The notes: a model not told the origin generated them from the sequence alone. 64,000 nucleotides of DNA from Linum tenue (GCA_946122785.1 CAMGYJ010000006.1:54456066-54520065); one strand, 5' to 3'; shown: positions 10,605 through 22,140, counted from the stretch's first letter. Made by a program: numbers and translations.

Positions 10605-11995
10605 TGATGACTCGGTATTTGCACATGTTTTCCCCTTTGTTTCTTGATTGTTTCAGCTTGAATTATCGTGTCTTTGGCCTATTTTATGCTAGGTTGTGTT
10701 CCTTTCTCACATTTCAGGTCCTAGCACATAAAGTGAAGCATAGGCGCAAGTTTCAAGTCAATCAGAGATCAATTGACGATTCGAGAGAAGAAACTCGGGC
10801 ATGACCTGAAGAAGAATTGATTTTTACCTCACTTTATGGACAAAGAATCATGCAAGCTTGTTATGAAAAAAAAGAGGACGAGACTACGAGCGTCTGGGAT
10901 CAAACGGCGACTGAATCGGAGGTCAAACGAGCTCAAACGAGATCAACGAAGCTTAGGAGTGCATGCTGGAAATTGTGCACGGCCGTGTGAAATTCTGCAC
11001 GGCCGTGTGGGTTTCCCAAGGGGTCTGCACGGCCAAAACCTCAATTTGCACGGCCGTGCAAGTAGTGGGTGCGAGTTTCAGCGGGTATAAAAGCTGTTTT
11101 GCGATTTTTGGAGAGGGAGAGCTGGGTTTTGGATCCCAAACACCCTAGGGACGAACCAAAGAGAGAGAGAGCGATTTGAGGGCATTCTTGGAGTGGAATT
11201 GGAGGATTTCTTCGCCTTGGAAGCTCGAGGAACAAGCCCGGACTTGAAGACTGATCATCTAAAGATTCTTACTGCAGTCTCTCTCTTCTCTATGGAGTAA
11301 CTTCCCTTCACTTAGGTTTTGAGGAACCCTAGCCATGTTTGTTTGATTGGATGATTGTATGAGTACTCTGACTTGATAATCTTGAGTTCATATTCAATAT
11401 ATGCATGTTTTCACGATTCAATTCTGCTTTAGTCGAGATTATTGATTCTGCTTTGATCCTATGAGAGCGAATACCTGATTAGGTCAATAGAGCACCATAG
11501 ATTGATAGTAGTGGATCGATTGCTTTAGTCGAGGGTTGATTCACTGCTTTGTATCGATTGAGAACCTCATTCGATAGAGGGAGTCTAGTTCAGAACGCCT
11601 TGATCGATTTTTCTAGAGAAGGATACATCCCTCTAGGCAATTGACTCAAGAGGGCCTTGTTCCTTTAGTCGAGACTCAAGATCAAGTCAAGGATTCTCCG
11701 CATTGTGAATGAAGTGAAACAAGTTAGAAATCATCGATCGTTAATCTGGCTAGTGGCTAGGGGGAATCATACCTAAGTGAGTTCCCAACCTATAATTAGA
11801 TTAACTTTAACTGTAGTTTGCTAGAGTAGTTTTAGTTCTTTCATCTTAATCTGCTTTGCTAGATAATGAACTGAAGCTGAGTAATAGTAACTCTAGAGAC
11901 CCGTGGATTCGATATTTATTACTTGAGCCACTATACTGCAGTCCCTTTCATTGGTTACACTTGGCCATTGTTAGGAGTTGTGTTTTAGCGAGTCA
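10605..11995 (+). repeat. 3' LTR of the nested Athila-like element
   Basis: 1391 bp, same length as the 5' LTR with about 15 substitutions; ends GCGAGTCA and is followed by the ACTGC target duplication. Confidence 0.92.
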
Positions 11996-14434
11996 ACTGC
12001 GGCGCCTCAGACTGTGGCGCCTACCAACGCGGGGCCTTCAAACGTTGCGCCTGCCAACGCGGCGCCTTCAGCCACTCCTGCCGCTGCCTCAGGTACTCAC
12101 ACGCTAGAGAACCCTTTATTTACGCTCGCTTTGAGTTTCGCGCGTTACGCCTCGCACTGGTTACCAAAGAAAAAGGATCGATTACCTTCTTCGTCTCCCA
12201 AGCGCCTCGCGCCTCGTATTTTGAGCGTCTCTTTTTCTTCCTAGCCTCCTTCCTCATGAGCGCCCCTCTTGACCTCCTCCTTTTCTTATTACCTAGGCAC
12301 CGGCGCGCCTCGCGAATTCGGGATAAGCCAGTGGGGCAACATGTGGCCACCTGGCTATATGCCCACGGACATCGATCAAATGTCCGAGGAAGACGCCGGG
12401 CCGCCGCACGCCTCCAAGATTTTATACTCCCGCTTCACCTCCCTAATTCGGGCGGCGCAGATGCCCGCTGACTGGCGTTACGCGCATCCCTCACCTATTG
12501 CGCGCATGGGGTTTGCGGAGAAGGGTGGATCGGCGTATACCAAGAGTACGCCCGCTTCGGACTCCGGTTCCCTATCGACCCCATTCTCGAGGGCGTGCTG
12601 CATCTGTGCCAGTGCTCCCTTGGGCGCCTTTCGCCTGTCATCATCCTCTACACCGTCCTCTTCCGCCTCAAGTGCCGTCAACACAACATCCTACCCTCCT
12701 TCAAACTTTTCTAACATTTTTTTACCATGGTTAGAAGCCCCAATTGCTTCAGCCTACAAAGGCGCTCCAAGTTGGGGTACCATTTCATAAGCAAGGGCAA
12801 AAAAATGGGGCGCACGTGGTTTGAGTCTTTTTTCTTCGTCCGCCCACGAACACGCCCTTCTTTGAAAGCGGCGCCGCCCCTCTGACTCGGTGGACCTTCG
12901 GGGACGAAACCGAGTTCAACAAGCACCCTGTCCTAAACCACGCAGAGGAAGATATGGCGCGGCGCCTTTCGTCCGCGCCGATAAGCCTCAAGAAAGACGA
13001 TGCCTACTCCCGCTACTTAGCGGAGTTTTATGATGATGGTAGTTTCCTACGCTTAGCTTGCGCGTCCACTTTGACGAGGAAAGGGGCGCTTCTCCTACAG
13101 CTCAGAGCCGAGGCGCCTCCCGTTCTCACCACAGCCCGGGCGCCTCACCCCGCAGTCAGGGCGCCACGTCCCAGACTCCCACACACGCCTCCCAGGCGCC
13201 GGAGAAAAGGCCCGCCGAGCCTCTTCTCTCGGCCGCCAAGAAGGCTAAGCTGGACAACGTCATTGCTTCAGGCGTGCCAGCTAGCTTGGTGATGCCAAGC
13301 ATGGGGGAGCACACGGGGAAGATCTTGCCCCCCTACCTACAACCACCTTTCCGTCCCCTTGAGAAGGTCAATGTGGGAGTACCTGTCAGGGCGGCGAAGG
13401 ACCCGGGCGTCGCAATGCAAATGGTACTCTCCCACGCCGCCGTGATCGATCGGCCTGACCACCCGAACTCCAACAGGCCTCTCCGCACCATAGCCAACCT
13501 CTCTGTCCAGGTAAGGCGCCTGTCTGGCCGGGCTACTCAACTGTTTGTCAGAGTTCTTTCAACTTCCGAGTCTAACTTTGTTATGTTGTGCATGTGCTAG
13601 ATGATGATGCTGATTGAATTCACCGCGCGTGAATTCGACCGGATGGCCAAGGAGAGCTTGGCTTCAGAGGGCGCCGCGGAGCGCCTCCGAGATGAGCTGA
13701 CCACCGCCCGCGAGGCGCTGAGTCAGGCCCGCGACGAAGCGCAGAAAGAGGCCCAGGCTTGGGCGGCGAAGCTCTCCACCGAACTCGAGGCGGAGCGCCA
13801 AAAGATCAAGGCCTCCGTCAAGGAGGAGTGCCAGAAGTGCTATGACGCGCAAACCGCCGCCATGCGAGCTGAGGCGGCCGAGGTGGAGAGGGCGCTCTGT
13901 GAGAGGCAGGCGGCGCTCATTGACGAGCGTGACAAGTACTACGCGGAGGCGCGTAAGTTCTCCGAGGATCTTAAGAGGGCTTCCAAGGCAAAGGAGCAGT
14001 GCCGGAAGGAATTGAAGGTGGACACTGCAGAGGCGGAGCGCCTCAAGAAAGAACTCTCCGACTACCCCAAGTCGGCGGCCGGAAAGAGCCTCCAGGCGGA
14101 CACCGTGATCCACACGGTGAAAATCCTTCGCGACAAGTTCAACAAGGACGTCCCTGAGGTGGAGTTCGACCCCATGGCGATGATCATGCACATCCTTAAG
14201 TTCATGGATAGTGGCCGCAAGGCCAGTGAGCTGGCGCCTATTTTGGGGTTGGACGTCCCCCCGCCGAATGAGGAGGAGGAGGAGGAAAGCGCCGAGAGCG
14301 GTGAAGAAGAAGAAGAGGAAGGCGCTGGTGATGAAGAAGGCGCCAATGATGAAGAAGGCGCCGATGATGGAGAGGGGCGCTCCCCCGGTCGACAGGGGAC
14401 ACCGGAGGGGACGGTGCAGAGTGAGGAAGAGTGA

Positions 14435-14981
14435 GCCAATGTGTAATGGTTGCTTTTTGCCTTAGATTTTCCTGGATGTAATCTCTGCTTACTTTTGTAA
14501 TGAACCTGTTTGCGTTTTCGAATCAAGTTATTTCACTTTATGCGTACGCCTTTCTTTGGCGCTTTCATGCCTGGCGATGTTTTACCATAAATTCGACTGA
14601 GGTATTCCCAAGGCGCATTGTATTGGGCGCTTTACGAAACTAACCGCGTGGGCGCATTGTATCGGGCGCTTTATGCCGAAGGCTATCATAACTCTTAGGG
14701 CGCGAGAGTAGGGCGCTTTACCAATAGCTTCACCAATAACGTTATCGCAATATTAAGGCGCAAAAGTAGGGCGCTTTACTAATAACGTTGTCACAATGTT
14801 AAGGCACGAAGGAGGGCGCTTTACGGTACACATTGCTACGGACCTATGGCGCAACAGGAAGGCGCTTTACGATACTCTCCTCTAGCGCATGGGGCGACGC
14901 GCTTGCAGTAATAATAATCCCCTTACACCTAAACCACTTACCACCCAAAATACAAGAGCCTTCTCTTTTGCTGCCGCCGTG
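14435..14981 (+). other. Spacer between antisense gene and integrase with GGCGCTTTA repeats
   Basis: No gene. The word GGCGCTTTA (often GGGCGCTTTAC) recurs at about 14624, 14662, 14710, 14767, 14812 and 14858, separated by diverged spacers. It would lie in the 3' untranslated region of the antisense gene and downstream of integrase on the other strand. Confidence 0.55.
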
Positions 14982-16442
14982 TCACTCGGAGGCGTCCCCC
15001 ACTTCGGTCCCATGGTACACCTTGAGATTCTGCGCGTTCCATGTTCGCTTGATGGCCTTCCCCCCAACGCGCTCCAGCTTGAACGTGGCCGGTCCTACCA
15101 TCTCCCGAACACGGTATGGACCTTTCCACTTGGGAGCGAGCTTTCCCTCACATGGTTTCGGACGGAAGTCTCGTCGTAGTACCATACTGCCCAGGCGTAT
15201 CTGATGAGGGCGCATATTACGGTTATAGTACTTGGCCACCTGCTGCTTCATGGCCTCGAGTCGTACTGAAGCAATGTCTCGGCGCTCCTCCAGCATGTCG
15301 AGATCGTGTATGCGCTCCTCTCCATTAGCAGATTCCTCATATTCCGCCATGCGATGCGTGGGGATGAGCATCTCCACCGGGATAACCGCTTCACTACCGT
15401 AAGTCAACGCAAACGGCGTCTCCCCGGTTGCCACCTTGTGTGTCGTCCTATGCGCCCAGAGCACACCCGGGAGCTCCTCCACCCATCTCCCCTTGGCTTC
15501 CAGTAACCTCATATAGAGCCCATGTAAGATGCTCTTGTTAGCCGCCTCAGCCTGCCCGTTGGCCTGGGGGTAGGCCACCGACGAGAAGCAGAGGACTACC
15601 CCGCTTTCGTCGCAGAAGTCGATGAACTGGCGGCAGTCGAACTGCTTGCTATGGTCAGCGACAATAGATTCTGGCAGACCGAACCGCGAGAAGATGTTCT
15701 TAGTCGTAAACTTCCTGACCTGAGCTTGGGTAATGGACGCCAAGGGCTCCGCCTCCACCTACTTCGAGAAGTAGTCGACCGCCACGATGAGATACTTCAT
15801 CTGCCCAGGCGCCTTAGGGAAAGGCCCCAGCAGGTCCATCCCCCATTGTGAGAATGGCCAAGCGCCTACGTTACCCTGCATGGGCGCCTGCGGAACGTGT
15901 ACGTCATGAGAATGGATCTGGCACTGGTGACAGCTCTCCACATGCTTCTTAGCATCTATTCTGATTGAGGGCCAGTAATAACCTTGGCGTAACAGCACCT
16001 TCTCGAGACTTCGTGCACCTGCGTGCATGCCGCAGGCGCCTTGGTGTACTTCCGCTATTGCTTTTTCTCCCTCCGCCTCCGTGAGGCACCTCAGGTAAGC
16101 CCCCGAATGCGACCTCTTGTACAGCTGCCCCTCTAGTATCGTGCAACGGGCCGCCTTACACCTCACCTGCCACGCCTGCCTTGCGTCTTCGGGGATCGTT
16201 CCGTGGAGCATATAGGCCTTAATCGGGGTCATCCATCCTTGCTCCTCACTATCCTGCTCCCTGATCACTCCCACCATTGGTTCCCCTGACGGGTGCTCCT
16301 TTGTGACGATGACGTGCCTCTCGTTCTCGAAGTCGGTAGCCGTGGCCAATTTTGACAGCGTGTCCGCGTGGGCATTTTCCTCCCTCGGTACATGTGTGAA
16401 CTCCACGTGTTCGAACCAAGCGCGTATCCCCTCTATCCTCAA
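14982..16442 (-). pseudogene. Integrase (with RNase H C-terminus) of the Tat-like element, nonsense mutation
   Basis: The frame opens with the C-terminal part of RNase H (HVPREENAHADTLSKLA). An HHCC zinc finger follows (histidines near ACGMHAGARS, then CHQCQ), then the integrase core (WGMDLLGPFP, VAVDYFSK) and a C-terminal domain ending in YHGTEVGDASE. A TAG at 15759-15761 interrupts the core directly after DYFSK; the frame continues cleanly below it. Integrase inserts the element cDNA into host DNA; with this stop the copy cannot make a full enzyme. The upstream edge overlaps the RT-RNase H frame in a different phase, which shows a frameshift near 16440. Confidence 0.85.
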
Positions 16443-17913
16443 ACACGCTATTCAGCTGGTTTACCACCAAGGCTGAGTCAGAGCGGACCTGAATCCTTCG
16501 CGCCCCCAGTTCACGCGCCGTGTTTAACCCCGCTATTACGGCCTCATACTCCGCCGCGTTGTTGGTTTTCAGTGAGGAGAACCGGAGCGCCAGCTCCTGC
16601 ATAGCGCCCGTGGGGTTGATGACCACTATTCCTGCTCCTGCTCCAACTCGACTGGCCGCTCCGTCGACGTAGACCTGCCAGCTTTCGTTCATCCCTTCTT
16701 CTTTGCTTATCACTCCTTTCGTCGCAAAGTCAGCCAATACTTGCGCCTTGATTGCTGGGCGAGGCGCGTACTTAATATCATACTCGCTCAGCTGTACTGC
16801 CCACTTTACCATGCGCCCCGCCTGGAAATACGGGCGCAATTTTTCTGCTGCGGCTACTACGGCCAAGGTCGCCTTCTCTATGGGCGCATACCGTGTCTCA
16901 GGACCCGTCATCACCTTGCTCACGTGATACACAGGACGCTCCTCTCCATCCGCCGCCCCTCTTGAGACTAGTACCGCCCTTACCGCCGTTCGTGACACCG
17001 CTATGTATAAGTATATCACTTCGCCTGCTCGGGGCGCCGTCATAACGGTCGGCGACACCAAGAGTCCTTTCAATTTCTCAAACGCCTCGTCGCATTCCTC
17101 TGTCCATTTGAATCGAGCCGCCCTTTTCAAGACTCTGAAAAAGGGAGCGCCCTTGTCAGCCGACCGGGGTATGAATCGCCCTAGCGCAGCCAGGCGCCCA
17201 TTCAAACTCTGCACCTCCTTCGGCGTCCTTGGGGGCTCGAGGCGCCTGATCGTCTCCACCTGCTTCGGGTTGGACTCAATTCCCCTCTTCGTGATCATGA
17301 AGCCTAAAAACTTGCCCGCCTCCGCCCCGAAAACGCACTTGAGGGGGTTGAGGCGTAGGGAATGAGAGCGCATAGTCTCGAACGTCTCGCGCAGGTCTTT
17401 TAGGTGGTCCTCCCTCCTTTTACTTTTGACCACCAGGTCATCCACATATGCCTCTACGTTCCTCCCAATCTGTCTTTGGAACACGGTGTTTACCATGCGC
17501 TGGTAGGTTGCCCCCGCGTTCTTCAACCCGAAGGACATGACCTTGTACCGGAAATTGCCGAAGGAATTCATGAACATGGTTTTCTCCCGATCCTCCTCGC
17601 ACATGAGGATTTGGTGATAGCCAGAAAACATGTCTAAGAAGCTCAGCGCCTCGTGGTAGGCAGTCGCATCCACAAGCTGATCAATGCGGGGCATCGGATA
17701 TGTATCGGATGGGCACACTCGATTAAGACTTGTGTAGTCGACGCACATCCTCCAATCACCCAGCGCCTTCGGCACCAGCACCACATTGGACAACCAGGTC
17801 GTGTACTTGGCCTCCTCCACGAACCCTGCATCGAGAAACTTCCTCACCTCCCTACGTAGCGCCTCCTCCTTTTCTTCTGACAACGGCTGCCTTTTCTGTT
17901 GCACAGGGCGCAC
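16443..17913 (-). pseudogene. Reverse transcriptase and RNase H of the Tat-like element
   Basis: The RT core is long and well preserved: VVLVPKALGDWRMCVDYTSLN, DMFSGYHQI, FGLKNAGATYQRMV, and the catalytic AYVDDLVVKS box. The connection domain and RNase H follow (WQVYVDGAASRVGAGAG, NNAAEYEA, SDSALVVNQLN). The frame loses RNase H homology just after NSVFE, and the rest of RNase H is found in another phase (16442 downward). At its start the frame overlaps the protease frame in a different phase near 17900-17925, inside a run of six G on the coding strand. It copies element RNA into DNA in family members; this copy is fragmented. Confidence 0.88.
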
Positions 17914-19231
17914 CCCCCTTCTCGACCGACAAGCGATGCTCCGCCACTTCCGGACTCACCCCAGGCATCTCGCGCGCCCTCCAAGCGAACAGGTCCGCGA
18001 ACTCCTTCAGCAAACCTACTAGCGACTCGGCCGCCTCTCCGCTCGTATGGACGGAAGTACGCACACACCTCTCGGGGCGCCCGTCGTCCAGGGGCACTTG
18101 GATCTCCGCGTCCGCCGCCTCCGCTCTTGGTAAGTCTTCGAGCCGCACGTCTATGTTGTACATCCCTATCCTCTTGACAAGATGGCCTTCCTGCGACGCT
18201 TCGCCCCTTGACACTCCTACCCCCTTAGGGGTGACGCATTTCAGGACCTGGTGGCATGATGACGCCACCCCGTTAAACAGGGCTAAAAGTGGGCGCCCCA
18301 GAATGGCGTTGTAGTTGGAGGGACAGTCCACGATGCCAAAATCGACGGTGTGCGTTACCCGGTGCTCTTCCTCCCCCAGTGTCACGGGTAGGCTCACGCG
18401 CCCCACGACTCGCGCCGGCACCCCTGAAAATCCCACCAGGACCGTGTCCGCCAGCCTCACGATGCTTGCCGACAACTGCATCTTCTCAAAGGTGGACCCG
18501 AACAGCACATCCATTGAACTTCCCGTATCCACCAACATCCTCTTCACCTTGCACCCCGCAACCACTCCCCTGATCTCCAACGCTTCCACTGACGGAACCC
18601 GACACGCCTCCTCAGGTGTTTCGTTGAAGTGTATCCGTACAGCCGCGCGTGCGCTGGCGGTGGCAGACTTCAGCCGCCTGCCCTCCTCCAACTTCTGCCT
18701 TAGATCGACCGTGCCGGATATAGCCTCAATCGTCAACCTTACCCAGGCGGGGTCAGACTCAGGCTCAACATCGAAGGGAGGAGGTGGCAGCTCTCCACCC
18801 CCGCCCGGCGCCTCCATGCGGACACGCTCCACTCCTTCTTCGTCCACGCTCATCTGAGGTGCCGCCACCTTCTCCTCCTGCGCCATGAAGGTTCGCTGCG
18901 CCTTATCCTCAACCTTCTTCACGAAGTCGTTCAACATTCCCCTATCCACCAGCCCTTGGATCTCCGACTTGAGTTGATAACAGTCGGCCGTGTGATGCCC
19001 CCTCTCGCGGTGGAACTCGCAGAATCTATCCAAGTTTTGCTCGTTCGGGCGTCCCCGCATGGGACCCGGCCAGCGAAGGTGGTACCCCTTATCTCTCGCG
19101 TATTGCAAAACATTCCTCAGAGTGTCGTTGAGCTCGGGGAAGTTCGTTGCGTTCCTGGGTGAAAAGCGCGGTGGCTCGGGCCGGCGGGCATTCTGTGGGT
19201 AGCCCTGCGAGCTTGGCAAGGCGGGGGGCGG
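17914..19231 (-). pseudogene. Zinc knuckle and aspartic protease of the Tat-like element
   Basis: A histidine-rich knuckle (CEFHRERGHHTADCYQLK) marks the end of gag. The aspartic protease has the active-site context VDTGSSMDVLFG and the downstream ILGRPLL motif. The region is one open frame, separated from gag only by a TGA at 19232-19234 in the same phase, and from RT by a phase change near 17900. The protease would process the polyprotein. Confidence 0.82.
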
Positions 19232-19885
19232 TCAGGTTGTCCGGGCCGCCTCCGCCTCGTCGGGGCGCGCCTCCCTTCGTTCCAACCTTCTCGCCGCCAA
19301 CGTCTCCTCCAGCATGATGACCTTCTGTACCCGGCGGTCCAAGTCCTCCGTGGACACCACGTCGCGCTTCGAAAGCGCTCGACAAAGCTCCTCGCTGTTG
19401 GTACACTCGTCCAAGCAACATCCTAGGACCGGCGGCTTGACTGCCATCGCGACTGACATCCATCGCTCGTAGAAGTCTCGAAGCGCCTCGCCCTTTCGCT
19501 GCCTGACCTTAAACAACGCGCTGATCGTCAAGCTCCTGCGCTTCCGACTGGCAAATTTCGAGAGAAACATGGCCGCAAATTGCTCGAAGCTATCGATCCT
19601 CCCCTCTTCAATCTGGTGATACCAGTCCAGCACCACGCCGACAAAGGTCGAGGGGAAGGCGCGGCAGAGCGTGGCGTCCGAGCTGTTGTATAGCTGCATC
19701 TTGGTGAAATAATTGTTCAGGTGGTCCTCCGGGTCGGATGTACCGTCGTAGCTGGGAAGCGCTGGTATGACTGAGTTAGCCTGTTCCGCCAAGATACTTC
19801 GCGTCAGCGGTTGCCTCACTCCCCACGGGCGTCCCAGGCGCCGGGGCGCCCACGTATTGCGCTCCTCGAGGTCCGGCGCCTCGTG
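19232..19885 (-). pseudogene. Gag capsid region of the Tat-like element
   Basis: Typical plant Ty3 gag: PALPSYDGTSDPEDHLNN near the start, AFPSTFVGVVLDWY, FEQFAAMFLSKF, and the RQRKGEALRDFYERW segment. The frame is closed at 19886 by a TGA and at 19232 by another; upstream to about 20169 there is charged sequence that may be the N-terminus, but its phase is uncertain. Gag forms the particle that packages element RNA. No ATG opens the intact part. Confidence 0.82.
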
Positions 19886-20197
19886 TCAGACCGGGTGACT
19901 CGCATCCTCTGTGCGTCTCAAAGCGCTGGACATTCCCTCCTCTTCTTCCTCTCGGTCCCTCTTCCTTCCGCCGTGGGGAGGCGCGGCGTCCCCTCCTTTA
20001 TGATGCTGATCAGGTGTTCCTTGGTCAGAGTGTCTCCCTCCGATTGTGCCGTTCCCTGCGCCTCCTCTTCTCCCCTTGCACTTCTTCGGATGCATGGGGC
20101 GCCCCCCTCCGAACCAGCTTCATTCGGGGCGCGGTTCCTCTCCCCTGCTGTCTTTGCCGCCTCTTCCATAATCGTGACGCTTTGCCGTGGCTATATT

Positions 20198-20215
20198 CCC
20201 CTTCCTGGCGCGCCA
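20198..20215 (-). other. Primer binding site of the Tat-like element
   Basis: TGGCGCGCCAGGAAGGGG on the minus strand, two bases from the 5' LTR. It begins TGG, as needed to pair with a tRNA CCA end. I recall this form from Tat-lineage elements but did not identify the tRNA. Confidence 0.65.
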
Positions 20216-20217
20216 AT

Positions 20218-20786
20218 TGTTTGTGCCACGTACGCCCTACGCCCCGGAAGATCCACGTGCTCCTCCCGCTTCCTCAGCGTCTACGCTCCACGTTCGCCCC
20301 CTGCACACGAAAGCGCGCACCGAACCCTTTGGCAAGGGCTCGTTAGCACTCCGACGCCCAAGTTAGAACGAACTTTCTAGAGAGAGAAGTGAGATGTAAG
20401 TTTTAGAGAGAAGTTGGAACCTGAGTAAATGAGCTCCACCCACTTCACTATTTATACTCGGGCTGGGGTCGACCAGTGCCCCCCAAATCCGCCCTACGTC
20501 ATCACCTCATTAAATGCACTGTACCTTTCTCCCCCCAGGCGCCCCGACACTCTGACACCGATCTGCGCCCTCGAGGCGCATGGCCCCACCCCGTGTCTCC
20601 TCCGTACGCTTCTGACCGTTGCTCCCTTTTTGTCGTCATGCGCCCTACCTCAGACCTGGTCCCACCGCCTGGGCCCTGGCCTCTTCCCCTTTCTTGGGCC
20701 GGGCATCCCCCTTGCCAGGCCCGCACTCCCGGCCCATGGCGACCCCTTGGCCCCTTATTTGGACCCTAGCTCCTATGCCCCCAACA
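20218..20786 (-). repeat. 5' LTR of the Tat-like element
   Basis: 569 bp, TG...CA, six mismatches to the 3' LTR. Transcription would start inside it on the minus strand, downstream of the TATA box at 20448-20457 (GTATAAATAG). Confidence 0.93.
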
Positions 20787-21021
20787 AAAATGAACAATAT
20801 AATACTAATGAATTAATTAGTTTGAGCAAGTGGTATCTAAGTTTGATTCATTTGCAGAGCGATGAACCTTCATTCCATGACCTTGAATTTGAAATTTGTG
20901 TTTTCTCTGACATATCAACTAAATCCTTCTGTCGAAAGTCTATTTATATAAAGTATCTAGTAGATCAAGATAATTGATAAGGAGAGTACACAAAATTTAT
21001 GTTCTTTTATTCGGGGAGGAT
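20787..21021. other. AT-rich spacer, no gene recognised
   Basis: Begins with the AAAAT target duplication of the LTR element. Just before 21022 the sequence GGGGAGGAT resembles the polypurine tract found before the TRIM 3' LTR at 28107, so part of this spacer is probably TRIM interior. Confidence 0.4.
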
Positions 21022-22140
21022 TGTATGCGGCAATCCAAATATTACTTTAGAAATACAAGGAAATGATTATTGTATATAAGTGTTCACCAAACTCCATTAG
21101 AATAATAGATTTTGAGAAAGAACCCAAAAGTAAAATAGGGCAAGCTTGACTCAAAATTAGACAATATCGTACTAAGCCTGTCTCCAATAAAGCCTGCAAA
21201 AATGGGGGGGGGGGGGGCAATTTTGGGGACGTGGAGCTCCAATGGGACTCCATAAATGGGGATGGGCGCCAATTTTGGAGAGAATCGGCAACTCAATCGG
21301 CAGATTGGAGGAGGAAATGCCAATTGTTGCATAATTGGGGAGTGGGCGCCGGGCTGGGCGGAACAACCGCCAGCGCTGGTGGTGCAAGGCACTCGCAAGG
21401 GAGAGCCCGCCGGCTGCTGTTATTTTTTTTTAATTAGTTGATAATTATGGTAATTTGAATTATTTTTTGATAATTATGAGGAATTATTTAAGAGAACTAA
21501 TTAATTAAGATAATTTGAATTAATATTTTGTATTTTTTAGGCTTCTTTGATTTGTATTTAATTTTCAATTAATATATTGTTTTAAATTTCTTTTATTTGA
21601 TAAGATGACTTAAATTAAATTCATTCTATTTAAAATTTATGTTTATCATCCTGAAGTTGTATGTAAACAAAAAATAGATCGATGTTAAATGGAAAATATA
21701 TTATTGGAGTGAAACTGCGTTCTTGAATTACAAAACAAATTGATCCCAACTACAACTTTAATTGAATTACAAAGCATCCCAACATCGATACCAAGCAACA
21801 AACATGACTAATTATGTGTGTAAACCCAACTTAGGCCAATCATTTTTTCCCCAAAAAATTTAGTCTCGGAATTGAAAAAATTGTATCAAAAAATTTGTAT
21901 TTAAAAATGATGACGAACTATATAAAAATTAACATGAACAAATTATATTAAGATGATAATAAGTACATTTTTAAGTAAACAAAAACTAGAAAAAAAGAAG
22001 ATCCCCAAATTTTTTTGGTGGGGTAGGGGTAGCATTGGAGCCAAATTGAAGAAAATGGGAACAATCTCCAAATTTGGGGATGAAGGTCCACAAATTTGGA
22101 GTCTTGCATTGAAGTCGGCCTAATAGAGCATATGGTCTCA
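21022..22140 (+). repeat. Degenerate TRIM LTR interrupted by a PIF-like element
   Basis: TGTATGCGGCAATCC at 21022 and GACAATATCGTACTAA at 21160-21175 align with the TRIM LTR at 28107-28281; the last bases continue after the insertion at 22121-22140. Without the 945-bp insertion and 3-bp duplication the LTR is about 171 bp, close to the 175 bp of the intact one. It is much diverged, so it is an older copy. Confidence 0.65.
21176..22120. mobile_element. PIF/Harbinger-type (Tourist-like) miniature element
   Basis: The left end GCCTGTCTCCAAT and right end ATTGAAGTCGGCC form an imperfect terminal inverted repeat, flanked by TAA on both sides (21173-21175 and 22121-22123). A related sequence at 25228-25410 reads straight through this site without the insert, which supports the boundaries. 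It has a run of 14 G near 21201-21214 and no coding capacity. Confidence 0.8.

Larger units (their letters stand above)
6686..11995 (+). mobile_element. Non-autonomous Athila-like LTR retrotransposon nested in the Tat element
   Basis: Two 1391-bp LTRs (TGATGACTCGG...GCGAGTCA) flank a 2528-bp interior. The target duplication ACTGC is present at 6681-6685 and 11996-12000. The primer site TGGCGCCGTTGCCGGGGA at 8083-8100 matches the tRNA-Asp site typical of Athila-type elements. A polypurine tract precedes the 3' LTR. The interior has a single 404-codon ORF and no gag, protease, RT or integrase signature. I count about 15 LTR mismatches (about 1.1%), so the insertion is recent. It splits the antisense gene of the host element. 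Confidence 0.92.
6591..14434 (+). pseudogene. Antisense ORF of the Tat-like element (Transposase_28-like, coiled coil), interrupted
   Basis: A multi-exon gene opposite to gag-pol. Exon 1 starts at ATG 6591 with an Ala/Pro-rich N-terminus (SNQPGSPKTAPTDAAP), is split by the nested element (6686-12000), and resumes to 12092. An intron with GT..AG ends follows (12093-12296). The next exon resembles plant 'putative gypsy-type transposon' proteins (Transposase_28), with GWIGVYQEYARFGLRFP and a LGRLSPV motif; a frameshift lies near 12505. A second GT..AG intron is 13511-13600. The last exon (13601-14434) encodes about 170 residues of charged coiled coil and an acidic EEEEE-rich tail. A TAG at 6678 also breaks exon 1 just before the insertion. 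Function unknown; Tat elements are known to carry such antisense ORFs. Confidence 0.7.
5420..20786 (-). mobile_element. Tat-like Ty3 LTR retrotransposon, complete but coding-defective
   Basis: Two 569-bp direct repeats (5420-5988 and 20218-20786) are bounded by TG...CA and flanked by AAAAT on both sides (5415-5419 and 20787-20791). Domain order on the minus strand is gag, zinc knuckle-protease, RT-RNase H, integrase, which is Ty3. A long region between integrase and the 3' LTR contains an antisense, intron-containing gene, a feature known for the Tat/Retand lineage. I count six mismatches between the two LTRs (about 1%). Removing the nested 6686-12000 insertion leaves about 10 kb. gag-pol carries several nonsense codons and frameshifts, so it can only move with proteins supplied in trans. 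Confidence 0.9.

Noticed and set aside
13664..14191. 175-codon minus-strand frame opposite the coiled-coil exon
   Set aside because: It is the mirror of a GC-rich, charged plus-strand coding exon that has splice signals and a consistent phase; the minus frame shows no family features.
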